Assembly: GCF_030052815.1 (NCBI RefSeq)
Contig: NC_079507.1
Coordinates: forward strand, 60,854,619-60,918,618
Origin: Hevea brasiliensis
Lineage: Eukaryota > Streptophyta > Magnoliopsida > Malpighiales > Euphorbiaceae
Length of the DNA stretch: 64,000 bases
Reading direction: 5' to 3'
A model generated the notes under the pieces. The model saw only the letters and a program-made list of their open reading frames with translations. It was not told the origin of the DNA and did not search any database. Of this stretch, positions 37,890-53,086 are shown in pieces. Numbering within the stretch: position 1 is the first letter of the stretch; each line of letters opens with the position of its first letter. The position numbers and the translations under genes were made by a program.

Positions 37890-39868
37890 ATGAGGATAAA
37901 GAGTGTCTAACCACTGCCCCTGTGTTAACACTACCTATGAGCGGTGAAGGATACACCATGTACTGTGACGCCTTCAGAGTTGGCCTAGGGTGTGTTTTGA
38001 TGCAGAATGGAAAAGTAGTGGCTTATGCTTCAAGGCAGCTGAAAAGGCATGAGCAGAACTATCCCACCCATGATTTGGAAATGGCGGCTGTAGTCTTTGC
38101 ACTAAAAATCTGGAGACACTACTTGTATGGTGAAGTGTGCGAGATATACACAGACCATAAGAGTTTGAAGTACATCTTCCAACAGAGGGATTTAAACTTG
38201 AGACAGAGGAGATGGATGGAGCTTCTGGAAAACTATGATTGCACCATCCAGTACCACCCTGGGAAGGCCAATGTAGTAGCAGATGCTTTAAGCAGAAAAT
38301 CTTCTGGCAGTTTGGCCCACATTTCAGCAGAGAAGAGACCGTTGATTCAGGAAGTACATGAGTTAATGGATCAAGGTTTAATCCTAGATCTTTCAGATGA
38401 GGGGGTCTTGTTGGCTCATTTTTCAGTGAGGCCAGACTTGCGAGATAAAGTTAGAGTTTCCCAATACAGAGACCAATAATTAATGAAGATCATAGAAAGA
38501 GTACAGCAAGGTGAAGGTGGTGAGTTTGGATTTGCCAATGATGGTGCCCTAGTGCAAGGTTCTAGGATGTATGTGCCCGATGTGGACAATCTCAGAGATG
38601 AAATCATGCGAGAGGCACACTATACACGGTACAATGTCCACCCAGGTTCCACCAAGATGTATCATGATGTGAAAGATAGCTATTGGTGGAATGGCATGAA
38701 GAGAGACATAGCAGACTTTGTGTCCAAGTGCTTGACTTGTCAGAAGGTGAAGTTTGAACACCAGAGACCGTCAGGGAAGTTGCAAGAGCTCCCTATCCCA
38801 GAATGAAAGTGGGAAATGATTTCTATGGATTTTGTGACTGGGTTGCCTCGTACCACGCGAGGATATGATTCGATATGGGTAATTGTAGACCGCCTAACCA
38901 AATCAGCTCACTTCTTTTATGCGAAGACTACATATTCTGTGGCACAGTACGCCCGGCTCTACATTCGAGAAATAGTCAGATTGCATAGAGTTCCGACTTC
39001 CATAATATCTGACAGAGGGCCCCAGTTCACTTCTCGGTTTTGAAAAAAGTTGCAGGAGGCACTTGGCACACAGTTGAACTTCAGTACGGCTTTCCACCCT
39101 CAGACAGACGGACAGTCCGAAAGGACAATCCAAACACTGGAAGACATGCTTCGCATGAGTGTTTTGGATTTTGGAGGTCAATGGGATGAGCAGCTAGCTT
39201 TGGTGGAGTTTGCCTACAACAACAGTTATCACTCCAGCATAGGGATGCCACCCTATGAGGCACTATATGGAAGAAAGTGTAGGTCTCCTCTGTGTTGGAT
39301 GAAAATGGGGGAAGCGAAGGTGCATGATGTAGACCTAGTGCAGTACACTTCAGAGATAGTTCCTTTAATCAGAGAACGACTGAAAACAGCTTTCAGTAGG
39401 CAGAAGAGTTATGCAGACCCCAGACGGAGAGATGTGGAGTTTGCAGTGGGTGACTATGTATTCCTGAAGGTTTCTCCAATGAAGGGAGTCATGAGATTTG
39501 GAAAGAAGGGCAAGTTGGCACCTCGGTATATTGGACCTTTTGAGGTTACTGATAGAGTTGGAGCAGTTGCCTACCGGTTGGAGCTACCACCCAACCTTTC
39601 TCACGTTCATCCCGTGTTTCATATCTCTATGCTCAGGAAATACATTCTCGATCCTTCTCATGTACTGCAGTCGGATGTAATAGAACTAAAGGAGAACTTG
39701 ACATTTTAGGAGCAACCTGTAGCCATAGTGGACTACCAAGTGAGACAGCTAAGATCAAAACAGATCCCTATAGTTAAGGTTTTGTGGAGGAGCTAGTCAG
39801 TGGAAGAGTGCACCTGGGAGTCAGAACGGGACATGCGTAGCAAGTACCCTTATCTGTTCAATGTGTAA
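37890..39868 (+). pseudogene. Gypsy RNase H-integrase-chromodomain remnant
   Basis: One continuous frame of about 660 codons. RNase H comes first ([10 protein letters not shown], then the catalytic region YCDAF...LGCVLMQ, TYDH-like YTDHKSLKY, and [12 protein letters not shown]). The zinc-binding H2C2 module follows (YWWNGM, CLTCQ). The integrase core keeps its DDE residues (SMDFVTGLP, ISDRGPQFTS, PYEALYG). A GPF/Y region (YIGPFEV, HPVFHISMLRKY) and a chromodomain-like tail (ECTWESE, KYPYLF) complete it. There is no frameshift, but stops interrupt at 38477 (TAA), 38804 (TGA), 39041 (TGA), 39707 (TAG) and 39794 (TAG); the natural end is 39866. Both TGA stops sit where the family has tryptophan. 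Confidence 0.93.
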
Positions 39869-39916
39869 TCATGTACTTTATTCTGCCTTATGTAAAATTC
39901 GAGGACGAATTTTCTG

Positions 39917-39930
39917 TAAGGGGGGAAGAA
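39917..39930 (+). promoter_or_regulatory. Polypurine tract of gypsy element
   Basis: A run of A and G (AAGGGGGGAAGAA) ends directly at the right LTR start, as needed to prime plus-strand DNA synthesis. Confidence 0.92.
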
Positions 39931-41631
39931 TGTAACACTCCTGATTTTTTTATATATTATTATTGGGCTTCGTGTAGGTATCCTCAATTCGCGGAAATTC
40001 GACAATTGTCCGGATCTGTGAATTTCCGGCCAGACAGACCAGCTACCGGAAAAGTCTCTGAATTGGATCGAGGTTTTGGCTACCCCACCATTGTCATGCA
40101 TCCCGAGCGCGTTCCCGAAGTCGAAATCGGCAAAGGTAAACCCGAACCTTGCTTTTTCGTAATTTTCTAGTGCTTAAATCCATAAAATATTCGTGGTAGC
40201 TTAGAAAATTACGATTCTTTTTGCAATAGCTTAGTAATATTTCTAAGGACCGCGGGGCGGAGTTTTATAATTTTTAGAGTTTATTTGAGCAGTTTTTGCA
40301 AAAATGATCAATTATAAGGACTAAATTGAAATTTTACATATTGTGATGGATGATTGATTTGGTGGGCCCAGGAGGGGCTGTGTGATGTGATTGAGTTGTG
40401 GACATATGGATTGTGAATATAGAAGTGTGTTTGAGCCCTTTTGCAGGTTGGGTAGGTCCTAGGTATCGGGGAGACTCTGCCGGATTTTCGGCACGACTTA
40501 GGACGTATTGGTCTTTTTCTTTGTTTGTATTGAGTCAAATTTATTAAATGATTGTAATAAAATTGTCAGGTGAGCCGGGACAGCCTTCTTCCTCCGCCCA
40601 GCCGCCACAGTGATTGTCGTCAAGTGTGTGAGTAAAATATTAATTTTAATTGTAATTTCACTATTATTATATGTTCAAGCATGCCCATGCATCACCTATA
40701 TGCATATATTTATGTAGTTAAACTCTAGGCACGATTTATGATGCATTGATAAATGTTAAAGTGCCATGATGTTATTGTGGTAATTTGGAGCAGTGTGCGT
40801 GCGTTGGCGTGCGTGTGATGTGGTGTGGACTATGGATAGGACGGGTAGTCACGGCTTGAGTTCTTCGCTGGGACCCTCGATTTGGTTTATTAAGCGAAAG
40901 TCCGGCTTGAGTTCTTGGCACCAAAGTTGGATTTAAGAGAGCTGTATAGGGGATCAGCTCCCATATGTTATGATTGATGCTACAGGGTGCGTGAGTGCTC
41001 CAAATTACCTTTTTGATGTTATGATATGAAAATGATGTTGATGTTGCATTTCACTCTACAGGGTGCATTAGTTTTAGATAGTTATAGAGATTATGGTTAA
41101 AATTGATATTTTACTCTCTGAGTCGAACGCTCACTCCTGTTCAATATTTTTTTTTCAGGCTACAGGAGGATTTTATTTTGGTTAACCTGCTTTTCTCCTT
41201 CGCAGGTTATTTATCAATATTTGTGTAATTTTATTTACTCCTAGAATTTCCGCATGTGTTAGAAGTATTTATTTGATTATGGTCTGTAATATTATTATCA
41301 TGTTGGACCTGTAAACGTATAATGATATGCATGTTTGATGGATTGGATGAGGGAGCTGAGCTCCCATTTATTTTTATGAGGATATGAGTATGTGGAGGGT
41401 GAGCTGACCTCCCCAATTGAGTATTTATTATGTTTACAGGTCGGGTGAGTCAAAAACTCCCGTTGGAAAGTCCATTTTATGGCCGGACTCTGTTCGTTTG
41501 TTTTCTTGATATTGGGCCCAAATGGGGCTTAGAGTTGAGTAAATGAATAGTTAAGGCTTACTACGGGCCTCGGGGGCTTTAGGCTGGCTCAGGTCCTAGT
41601 GCCGGTCCGGCCCATAGGTTGGGTCGTGACA
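39931..41631 (+). repeat. Right (3') LTR of gypsy element
   Basis: 1701 bp, TG...CA ends. It differs from the left LTR by scattered substitutions and by small indels, including loss or gain of one CTTGAGTTCTTCGCTGG unit (copies near 40853 and 40903). Confidence 0.95.
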
Positions 41632-41636
41632 TAAAA

Positions 41637-44280
41637 TATATTAAATTTAGTTTAAAATTAATTTAAATATATTTAATTAATATAAATAAAATATACTTTT
41701 ATGAATAGTATATCCAACAATACTATAAAAAAATTTTAAAAATATTTTTATATAGACCACATAACTCATAGCACATTTGGTCTCCTTCTAAAGTAAATTG
41801 AATTTCTTTGATATTGAATCACATAAAACATGAGCATGGGCACCAACAAAATAATTATTGAATAATAATATTAATAAACGTAAAATGAAAAATTTAATTG
41901 AAAAATATCCCTATAAATAAATTTTTTGTTTTTATAAAACCATATATCATAATATAAAAATTTAGAATTTATGAAAGCAAATTGTAAATTTATTAGTTCT
42001 TTTAATCTGTTTAAAAATGTATATCACTTTGAAATTTAGAAAAGTACATTATTTTATAATTAATTATTTTTATTGTTTTATATTAAAATAATTAATTAAA
42101 TAATTGCTTTAATTATATAATATTCGATTATAAGCATTCTAAGATATAAAATTTAAAATTGAAGACTATTTATTAATAAAATAAAAAATTAATAATAATT
42201 TAGACGAATAAATTATTCTATTAATTGAATAAAACTTAGTAATTAAATTATTTCTCGCAGAAAAATATAAAATTTCACTTATTATTTTTGATATATTTAA
42301 AAATTAACTTCTAATGAAATTAAAATGAACGTGCACACATACAGTATCTCTTAAGCCAAATATTGCTAATTTATGATTTGTTTAGTATTATTATTGAAAT
42401 TACTGTTAAGAAAATCATTTTTTTAAATATATTAGTCAGAGAATATTAAAAAATAATTAAAAATTAAATTTAATTAATTTTAATCATAAAAATATTAAAA
42501 TAACAAAATAATTTTTTTTACATTATTTTTCTTAACAACATATAAAATAATATTTTTATTTAAAAAAATAATTTTAAATTTTAAAACTCAACGCTAAATA
42601 GGACTTTATTATCGAAGTAAGGTGAAATCTTGATGCTTGAAAACTTTCGTATACGATTTTTTTTATATATATTTAATAAAATAATATTTAAAATATATTT
42701 AGTAATATTTAAATATAGAGTTATAAATAAAAGGTTAACTATCAGCCAGTCAAACTTGAGATATAAATTCCCATTACTTGCACGCATAGAGGTGATGTAG
42801 GTTTTATTTCTTGAAAGCTAATAATTGATGTTGCTGAAATTTTCGATATAGCGTCTTCCGAAATCTGAGCTTGAGTTGGAGCCCTAACTTTGAATTTTAT
42901 ATTCTCTCTATCTTTTTATTCTTTTTTTATTTAATAAAAAAAAACACACAACTTTCCTTAAAAGGCCTCGCTTTTGCAGATGTCTTCATCTCAAAGCTCA
43001 GATTGATCTTTGGCATATTCGGCAGCCACAGTAATGTAAAAATAAATAATATCAGATATTTTTTTTTTATTGAATATGCTCTCTAAAACTATTAAGAGAA
43101 AGAAATTTCTCTATTTTTTTTTTTATCTTAGTTTTTTTTAGAAAGCCCAAGCGTTGCCGCCGATGAACTTCTTTATCCTTTCGAGCAGAGAGAATCCTTT
43201 TCTAATAAGAGTGTGGGCTTTTCTCCCTCTCCACCTTTTAATTGAATGTAGAAATCCTTTTAGTTCTAGTTTAGTGTTATAAATTTTATGATTATAGGGA
43301 GGGACTCTATTTATGTGATGTGTTGTGTTGTGTTGAGTGCAGGTTCTCGGCTTCGGAATGAACTAAAAAATTTGTCTTCGAGGATCAAGAGCTAGTGTTT
43401 CTAAAGAACTACTTGTTGGTACTCTATAGCTAGATAAGATCGAGAGGCCATGACCTCTATTTTCCTCTATCTTAAGTCGAAAGTGTTATAAATTCAGTGG
43501 TTTCTTATGAAAATTATGACTATTTGTTGATTTTTTGAGTTTCTTCTTAACTATAGTTAGTTTTCAAGCATTGCATGATTATGGTAGGAGTTTCTTACCT
43601 TTAACTCTTTGTTTGCCAAGAAGTTTTTTTAAAGAAATTGAAGATTTTTTAAAATTTAAAAATTTTGAACTTTTGTTTGAGAGAATAGATGATTTTTAAA
43701 AATATAATTTTTTAAAGGTTTTTAACTTGCTAAATTAATGAGTTAATAAAGTTTTCTCTTAAAAGTCTTTAAATACTTTAAAAAATTTTATATTTTTTTA
43801 AATATTAAAAATTATGAAATTTTAAAAATTATAAAAAATTTTATTTTATAAAATCTTATTTTACTCTAATTCATTTATAAACGAAAGGTAACTCTTTAAC
43901 GAATTACTCTAATTTATAAATTTTTAATGTGTTGACGCTCAATAAATTTTTAACTTGATAATTAAATATAGAATTAAGATTATAGTGAAAAAAGGTCATA
44001 GAAAAAATGCACTGCATATTAATTTTGGAGTTTTTTTTATATAAATCAAATTTTTAAATCTTAAAATTTATAACATGTCTCTTCTATAAATACTTCGTAT
44101 TAAAAGCTTTAGTTATGAACTTTTCATCATATGCTAGCTCCCATTTAATATATCTTTGGAGGAAAATTAAAAAAAAAAATGTATTAGCATAACAACATTT
44201 GTAGATAATGAGGTTTTAGAATTACAAAATAGGAAAATTGGAAAAAAAAAATTATGAGGAGCGGCCAGGGAAGCAATAAA
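41637..44280. other. AT-rich intergenic DNA
   Basis: I see no gene here. A somewhat more balanced stretch at about 43140-43500 (GCCGCCGATGAAC and neighbours) could be a worn transposon or gene fragment, but I recognise no protein in it. Confidence 0.6.
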
Positions 44281-44290
44281 ATGGAAATTT

Positions 44291-45880
44291 GGGTTAAAGA
44301 ACCGAGACGGTGTCGTACGTGGGTCACCGTTACTTGAAAAAGGTTCTTTAAACGTCAACATAAATATAATGCAGGTGTCCTCATAAGAGTGTGAAAGATA
44401 TTGTCGTAAGCGCACATCTCATTGCCACCTTTGCTTGTTCTTTCATAATCATTACTTCCTTTACTTACAAAAATACAGGATATTTATTTTTATCACTTAT
44501 TATTACACCCATTTTTCTATTTATTATTTTATTTTTAGGTGCTGCGCCCATGGTGCCCACTACCCACGAGCACGAGCCATGATTGCCTTGTTATTCTTGG
44601 CATATATGGCAGTCTGCTACTTTCAGCTCAACTCAAAAATGGAATTCCCCTGCAGTTAATTACGTGATGTAATAATGGGTCCTAAAATTGTCTGATTTAA
44701 TCATTTAATTGGGAAGTTTAAGGTTTTAATGATGATCCATTTTTTTTATTATTCATATCACTGTTTGTTTACCTTCTATTTAATTTTAATAATTGTTTGT
44801 AGTAAAAAAAAAAAAAAAAAGAGCTGAGCATTGTCAATTTATTAGGCTTGAAAGTTGATTTCTGGCCCAATTTGGATTCAGATAAATAGCCCAAGTTCGT
44901 TCTAGTGGGAATCAGCATAATCCTTGTTTTGAAGACGCTATGGGCCCATCCGAAAAATGAATACACATATATTTATATATTTTTATTGTTTTTTTTATAA
45001 AAGCTATTTCCAAATTCAGAATTGCCGTTCATAGTACTCCATAATTACCTTCTTGTCCTCTCCCCCCTGTACCGATACTATTAAGGATGTTCAATTTTAA
45101 TTTAGTTTGTAATTTACTTAAAAACTAGAATCAAATTGAAATTTCAATATAATTTTAATTCGATTCTTCATTATCTTAGAATCGGTTGGATATGATTATC
45201 GGTTATTTAATTTTGATTTAATTTGATACAATTTTGATTCGATTCTTGATTCTTAAAATAATTTTATATAATTATTTCCTTAAAAAGTCATATTTAAATT
45301 AGTATTTAAGTTTTAAATTGAGTTATTAATATATAATATACTATATAATATAATAATATAAGTATATCACATTTTAACTATTTATTAATAATATATTATT
45401 TAACTATAAAATATAAATATAATTAAGAATTAAGAATTATAAAGTAATTTAATATATTTATAATTAAAATTATTAAAAAATATATAAAAAATAAAATATA
45501 ATATTAGGTTATATTTAATTCATAATTATATATACATATATAAATATATATATTTATATTAAAAGTATATAATATATCTAAAAAATATATATATGTATAA
45601 ATTCGATTATCGGTTAAATTTCAGTTCGGTTTCAATCTGGTTTTGATTCGGTTGTTAATGAAAAGCCAAAACTAAATTAAAGTATCAATATAAATTCAAT
45701 TCGATATAATTTCTGTCAGTTAAGTGCAGTTATTTGATTCGATTTGGCTCATCAAAAACCATGCACAGCCCTAGGTGCTACAGTCCTGATAGAATTGCAT
45801 CATTGGAATTTTGTTCCAAAATCTATTTCTATGTTCATTTTGCGTACGACACCGTCTCGCTTGACGTTGTCTTTAACCCA
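44291..45880. repeat. Inverted-repeat pair flanking 1.6 kb upstream of RPL32
   Basis: Left arm 44291-44319 and right arm 45843-45880 share GGGTTAAAGA and the 17-mer CGAGACGGTGTCGTACG in opposite orientation, with 10 extra bases between the two blocks in the right arm. The enclosed DNA contains a low-complexity MITE-like segment. It may be an old terminal-inverted-repeat element or a duplicated promoter fragment. Small open frames here, such as the hydrophobic one near 44391-44582, have no known relative. Confidence 0.5.
45082..45773. mobile_element. Degenerate hAT-type MITE
   Basis: The left end TAAGGATGTTCA and right end TGCACAGCCCTA are imperfect inverted repeats (9 of 12 match) close to the ends of the intact element at 12293-12825. 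The interior has CGATTCTTGATTC and TCGGTTTCAATC words on alternating strands. Flanking 8-mers GATACTAT and GGTGCTAC agree at only 5 of 8 places. Confidence 0.55.
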
Positions 45881-46063
45881 ATTTTCTAGTGACAGAGACC
45901 CGGGAAAACTCTTTTTCCCTGGGAGCTTGGAGAATTATACAGTCATATCGCTATGGGCTCGACTGCACTGTATCCAAGGTCTACAGCTTACTAAATATCC
46001 GAGCTGGCCCAATCTTATACAACCCAACTAGCCTTATCACAGGGAAAAGACCCAGTGTCTCAC

Positions 46064-46380
46064 AGGCCCATCTTTCTAAATGAACCACCAATTCTCACCG
46101 TTTATGGGTCCTATCAATCCACGTGCTTTAAAATAACAAATTTTGCTCTATTACTGCAAGTTATGAGGAGAGAAACCCTAATACACACAGCCTTCTCGCC
46201 TATATAAAGCATGAGCTAGGCCTCGTACTCGAAGCCGCGGCGGCGTAGAAAACCTCTCAGCTTCCCGTAAGCCCAGCTTTCTCCCTCACTCCCTTCGAGT
46301 TTCTCATATAAGGTTTTTAGATCTGCTTAGCTTGTATTAGTTTATATGAAGCTAACAAAGGTAGAATTTGATGTTTTCAG
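46064..46380 (+). promoter_or_regulatory. RPL32 promoter, leader and 5' UTR intron
   Basis: A site II-type motif AGGCCCA (46064-46070), a telo-box AAACCCTAA (46173-46181) and a TATA box TATATAAA (46201-46208) are in the order expected for plant ribosomal-protein promoters. Transcription should start near 46230. The leader is split by a 114-bp intron, 46267-46380 (CCC/GTAAGC to TTTTCAG), ending 13 bases before the ATG. Confidence 0.82.
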
Positions 46381-46393
46381 GAGGTGAGTAAAA

Positions 46394-48425
<2,032 letters not shown>

Positions 48426-50430
48426 ACTGAACTTAAAAACTTTTGATCTGTGTTATGAGTGAGAATATCTAGTTTTGCTCATCAGTTTTTGATAGTTTAT
48501 CTTTATTTGCAATCAATATTACTTGGTGATTGATATTCGGATGATGAATTTAGTTATTCTTGAAGTATTGTAGAATCTCATAGAAGTTTTTTAGGTTCGT
48601 CCTGGATTCCATTAGTAGTCTTTATTAACGTGTCTCGTTAGTAACGACAGACCATTACTTGTTCCAGAATTTAGCAGTTAGTAAACCCAAACAACATCAG
48701 AAGGTGGTTGCTAGACCTTTGTACTATCGAGTACCAAGTCTTGTGACATCCGAGCAGTTGTTAAAGCGGAGTCCACTTAAGTTTCATGAGGATAGTTAAA
48801 GCCATTCAAGCAGAATTATTTAAGGCTTCCAAGTTTCAACACGTTTTCAGTTTAGGTTGTTGGCCTTGAGTGACACGATTAGGATCAAAATGGTTAGTTG
48901 CTAAAAATCCTAGTAACTATAATAGACGATCGTATTAATTTGCAGAATGATCTCGGAAAAATGAGGGGTGATAGTGTACGGTTGTTAGTGGGAAGTTGAA
49001 AGGTGGATTGGAAGAGGTTTCATGGTTTATTTATAAGCAAGTAAAGGATTATTTAATTGTTATTATATCATTTCATATATAATTGCTGATAACCGGTTAA
49101 TTATGTAATTTCACGGCTAAGAGAGTTTCTTTCCCATAAATAAAATTTTTACAAAAGTTTCACGTGTTTTTCCTATCATGTAGTCTTTTCTAATTCTTGT
49201 CATCTATCGATCGCAAAATTCTTTTAATTTAAAAAAAATGAGAAATTTATTTATTAGTGGAAATATACCGAAGTAAAATGCTGTTAACCTGTAGGTTTAA
49301 AAAACATTTAAAAATTATATTGCTTAATTAAAAAATTTTGAATAATTCAAAGGCACATGCATGAGGTTTTCCTTTTCCAAAGGGTCAATTGAAATGTTAG
49401 GTCAAATTATAATTATATTTAAAATTTTTAATTCTGTGTGAAATATTCAAACAAGATGATAAATTACATTATAACATTTGAAGTTTTATTTAATTAACAA
49501 ATAAAAATTTTAGACATAATCATAATTTAACATAAAAATTTGATATTTTTGGTACATTTATTAAATTTTATATTTAAAAATAAAATATATTTTATATTTA
49601 TATTTAAATAAAATTTTATACTAAAAGATATTTTTATCAATTAAAATTTTATACTAAAATTAATGTAATTAAAATTAATTTTATACTAAAAGAATGTATT
49701 CCAAATAAATTATAGTATTCATTAAATAAAATGTGTATTTTGTATATAATTTACTCTTAGTACTGTGTACATTTTATTTAATCGATGTTATAATTTATGA
49801 TAAATAGAGTTTAAACATAAATTTTTTCATTGATTTTTTTTTTGTTTATTTTTTTCTTGTGAAGAGAATATTAGGATCGTAGAACTATGCAAATTATTGC
49901 ATTGTATTTTTTTTTTTTCTTGAATTAGAATTCAGACTCATAAGTTTGTTAAAGAATTAGTTAATAATAACGGGAAAAAAAATACACATAGACTCAATTT
50001 ATTATGATATCAAAATATATGATATATATAATATCAAGACATATAAATTTCATATGATTTATGAGTTCTTCACATCATAAATCTTGTGAAAGCAAAAAAA
50101 AAATATATGAGTTCTTCACAAATTTTTATACAATTATTTATTTTTTTTAAGAAAATAATAGAATTATAAAATCATGCACCATTGAGTTTTTTTTTTAATT
50201 TCTCTTCAATTAAAATTCAAAATCATTAATGATTTTTTTAAAAATTTAGTAAAAAATAAATGAAAAAATTTATGTTTAAACTTTATTTATCATGAATCGT
50301 AATATTCATTAAATAAAATATGCATTAATTAGAATAAATTATATATAAAATATATATTTTATTTAATAGATATTACAATTAACGTGTGATACTTTTTTTT
50401 TTTTCCAATTATATATTCATGAACTCAGTC
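48426..50430. other. RPL32 3' flank and AT-rich intergenic DNA
   Basis: The first 200-300 bases should hold the RPL32 3' UTR. About 48600-49130 has more balanced composition but no recognisable protein or repeat ends. Beyond that it is low-complexity AT-rich DNA. Confidence 0.6.
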
Positions 50431-50434
50431 TGAT

Positions 50435-50785
50435 TATATGGTAGCACAGCCTGTGGAGTGGCACGAAGCCGAGGCACATGCCCTCCACCACTCAGTAAAC
50501 TACCGATGAAGTAGTCTCTCATTATCTCAGGAGTTGCAATATTCGTATCCAATTGCACCATTTGACAATCTTTTCAGCCAGAGTCATTCGGCTCTTATTC
50601 AAGCATTTAAGGGTTGCTTTGGAACTTTGTATTTTAACAATATGTGTGCTCGTGTCACTGGTGCCAAACAACATAACAGTAGAAATCCCACCAAGTGGAT
50701 TGAAACTCGTCATTGTTTTCTGCTTTGCAAACAAGAACAGAGCAAACATACTAACTATCAAAAACTTAGAATCATCTAGATGAGT
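50435..50785. other. GC-richer island, possible gene fragment
   Basis: About 350 bases of normal composition stand out in AT-rich DNA. Open frames of about 80 codons exist on both strands (plus 50534-50779, minus 50522-50761). The minus frame is partly hydrophobic. I recognise no family, so this could be a worn gene fragment or part of an unclassified transposon. Confidence 0.3.
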
Positions 50786-52132
50786 AGTTATTTATATTTG
50801 TGCATGAAAGAGGCAGAGATAAAGCACAGATCTGTTTAGCTGTTAGATGATGACAAATTGATAGATTTCTTTTTCTCAAATTCTGATTATTTTTATAGAT
50901 ATGATTTTTTTTCCGCATTCTTATCTAAGAATCAGTTGATTAACTTAAATAAAATACCTTTAAAAAAAAAACTTAAATATAATTTTTATATTTTTCTTTT
51001 ATATACCATTTTAAATGCATTTTGGTAAGTCCAAATCCCATCTCAATTCAAAATTTTTAAAAAATTAATGGTAATAGACTTTTTATAAGGAATGATAATT
51101 ATTTGATTGGAAAGGTGGGAAGAAAACAGATTAATTTTGACTATATTTATATAATGATTTAAATGCTAAATATGGTTTTATAGATATAATTTTATCAATT
51201 TAATTTATAAAAATAAATAATTAATTTGCTTAAGGAATTAATTTCCCACGTATAATTATGTGTTCAACATATAAAAAGAACTTAAAATAATTAAATTAAT
51301 GAGAGTTGTTTTGCTTGCCTTAACAATTAAAATAAATTGAGTTAATTATTTTGAGCTAATGATTTTGAACCTAGAGAATATTTGGACCAATAAAACTTGG
51401 GATGTTACAATATTAGTTATGATATTGAGAAACGGTTGGGGATGAATAGATTCTATTTGATGCAAAACATTTACTTTTAGTGTAAAGAATAGTATGTAAT
51501 TTTCTCTTTTATGTTTTGTATTTTCTCTATTGAAAAATAACTTTTTTGAGTTAATCGCATTGATTACTTGAAGATTGAGAATTGATTATCTTTTTATGTA
51601 GATAATTTGTATTATTTTTTTATCAAAAGATGGTCAATAGGAAGAGAATAAGAAAAAGAAGAGTGTGAATATGGAGGAGAATAAACATGATAAGAAAGAA
51701 ATAAGGGAGAGAGAGTTAAGGTAATTTAGATGTAAAAAAATAACGTAAGGGACTAAAAATTAACTAAACCAAATTATAGGGAATAAATAATATAGTTTTC
51801 AAAATATAGAGATTAATTAATTTTATTAAAATATAGAAATTAAATAATAATTTGATTAGCATTAAAATTCATCAACTAACGAAAAAATTGATTGGAACTA
51901 AATAGTTTAATGGACTAATCATATGATATTAACTAATATATTTTTTAAATTAAAGAAATTAAATAATTAATTTTATTGAAAAATTAAATAAACAAAATAT
52001 AAAAAAAATTATAAATCAATTTATTATATTTTTATATAAATAAAATTAATTATTTACATAAAAAATAATAAAAAAACTTGAAAGGATGATAGTGTTAACA
52101 AAAAAATAATTAATTTGCTTTAACTTGAACAC

Positions 52133-52165
<33 letters not shown>

Positions 52166-52167
52166 AG
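50786..52167. other. AT-rich intergenic DNA
   Basis: No gene or element can be recognised. It ends with a (TA)n run at about 52139-52165, directly before repeat block A1. Confidence 0.6.
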
Positions 52168-53020
52168 AACACCATCGCCTACGATGAGATCCGTTAGTTA
52201 GCAATTTAGCAAGTAACACTACAAGAAAAAAAAAAATCTCGACAACATGTCATTGGATTATAATAATGTATTCATGAAATATTTACTTTATAATATGAAA
52301 AATTAAAAATTTAATAATTTTATTAAGGGCTATAAAACCTCCTCCTAATGCTTTTGTAAGACATTAGTGGTAATAATTTTTAAATCAAAACAAAACTTAA
52401 AAAAGATTATTGATAGCTCTCTCTCTATATATAAATTAGAAAGATATTTATGAGATAATGATACATGATACTTTTATTTTTAGAGAATTTATCAGATATC
52501 ACTCTTTATAAATAATTTTTTTATTATTTAATTTTTTATTTTTTTTAATTATCATTATTATTTATAATACTCTCTTAAAATTTATTACTTAAATTATTAT
52601 TTTATTTAAAATTTAAATTTTAAAAATTAAGATATTTTATGATTAAATACAATATTTAAAAATTATTTATATTATTTTTTTATAAATTCTACATGTCACC
52701 CTTAATAATAATAATAATAATAATGATGATGATGATGATGATGTCACCAATGTCCATTAATTATTAATTTATAATATAATAATTAACTATTATATAATTT
52801 AATTAACTTTAAATTATTTTATATCTTTAATAAATATTTTTATTATATTATTATATTTTTTATTATTTCTATTATGAAATCTTTATTAAAAGTGCGATTT
52901 ACATAAAAATTTTAAAAAATAAATTATAGAGATTTCATTTATTTATAATTAGCGTATATTATTTTTTATATTAATAATTTAATATTTTTTTTATTTCATT
53001 TTCTTAAGATTAATTAATAC

Positions 53021-53086
<66 letters not shown>

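Larger units (their letters stand above)
32742..41631 (+). mobile_element. Full-length Ty3/gypsy LTR retrotransposon, Tekay/Del-like
   Basis: 8.9 kb element. Both LTRs start TGTAACACTCCTGA and end GGTCGTGACA. They are bounded by identical 5-bp target duplications, TAAAA, at 32737-32741 and 41632-41636. A primer site matching initiator tRNA-Met and a purine tract are in place. Domain order RNase H, integrase and a chromodomain-like tail is that of a chromovirus. The internal region lacks recognisable gag, protease and reverse transcriptase and the rest has stop codons, so it cannot move by itself. Confidence 0.95.

Noticed and set aside
44391..44582. Hydrophobic frame that looked like a small membrane protein
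   Set aside because: It begins with GTG, its hydrophobicity comes from AT-rich codons, and I know no family like it.
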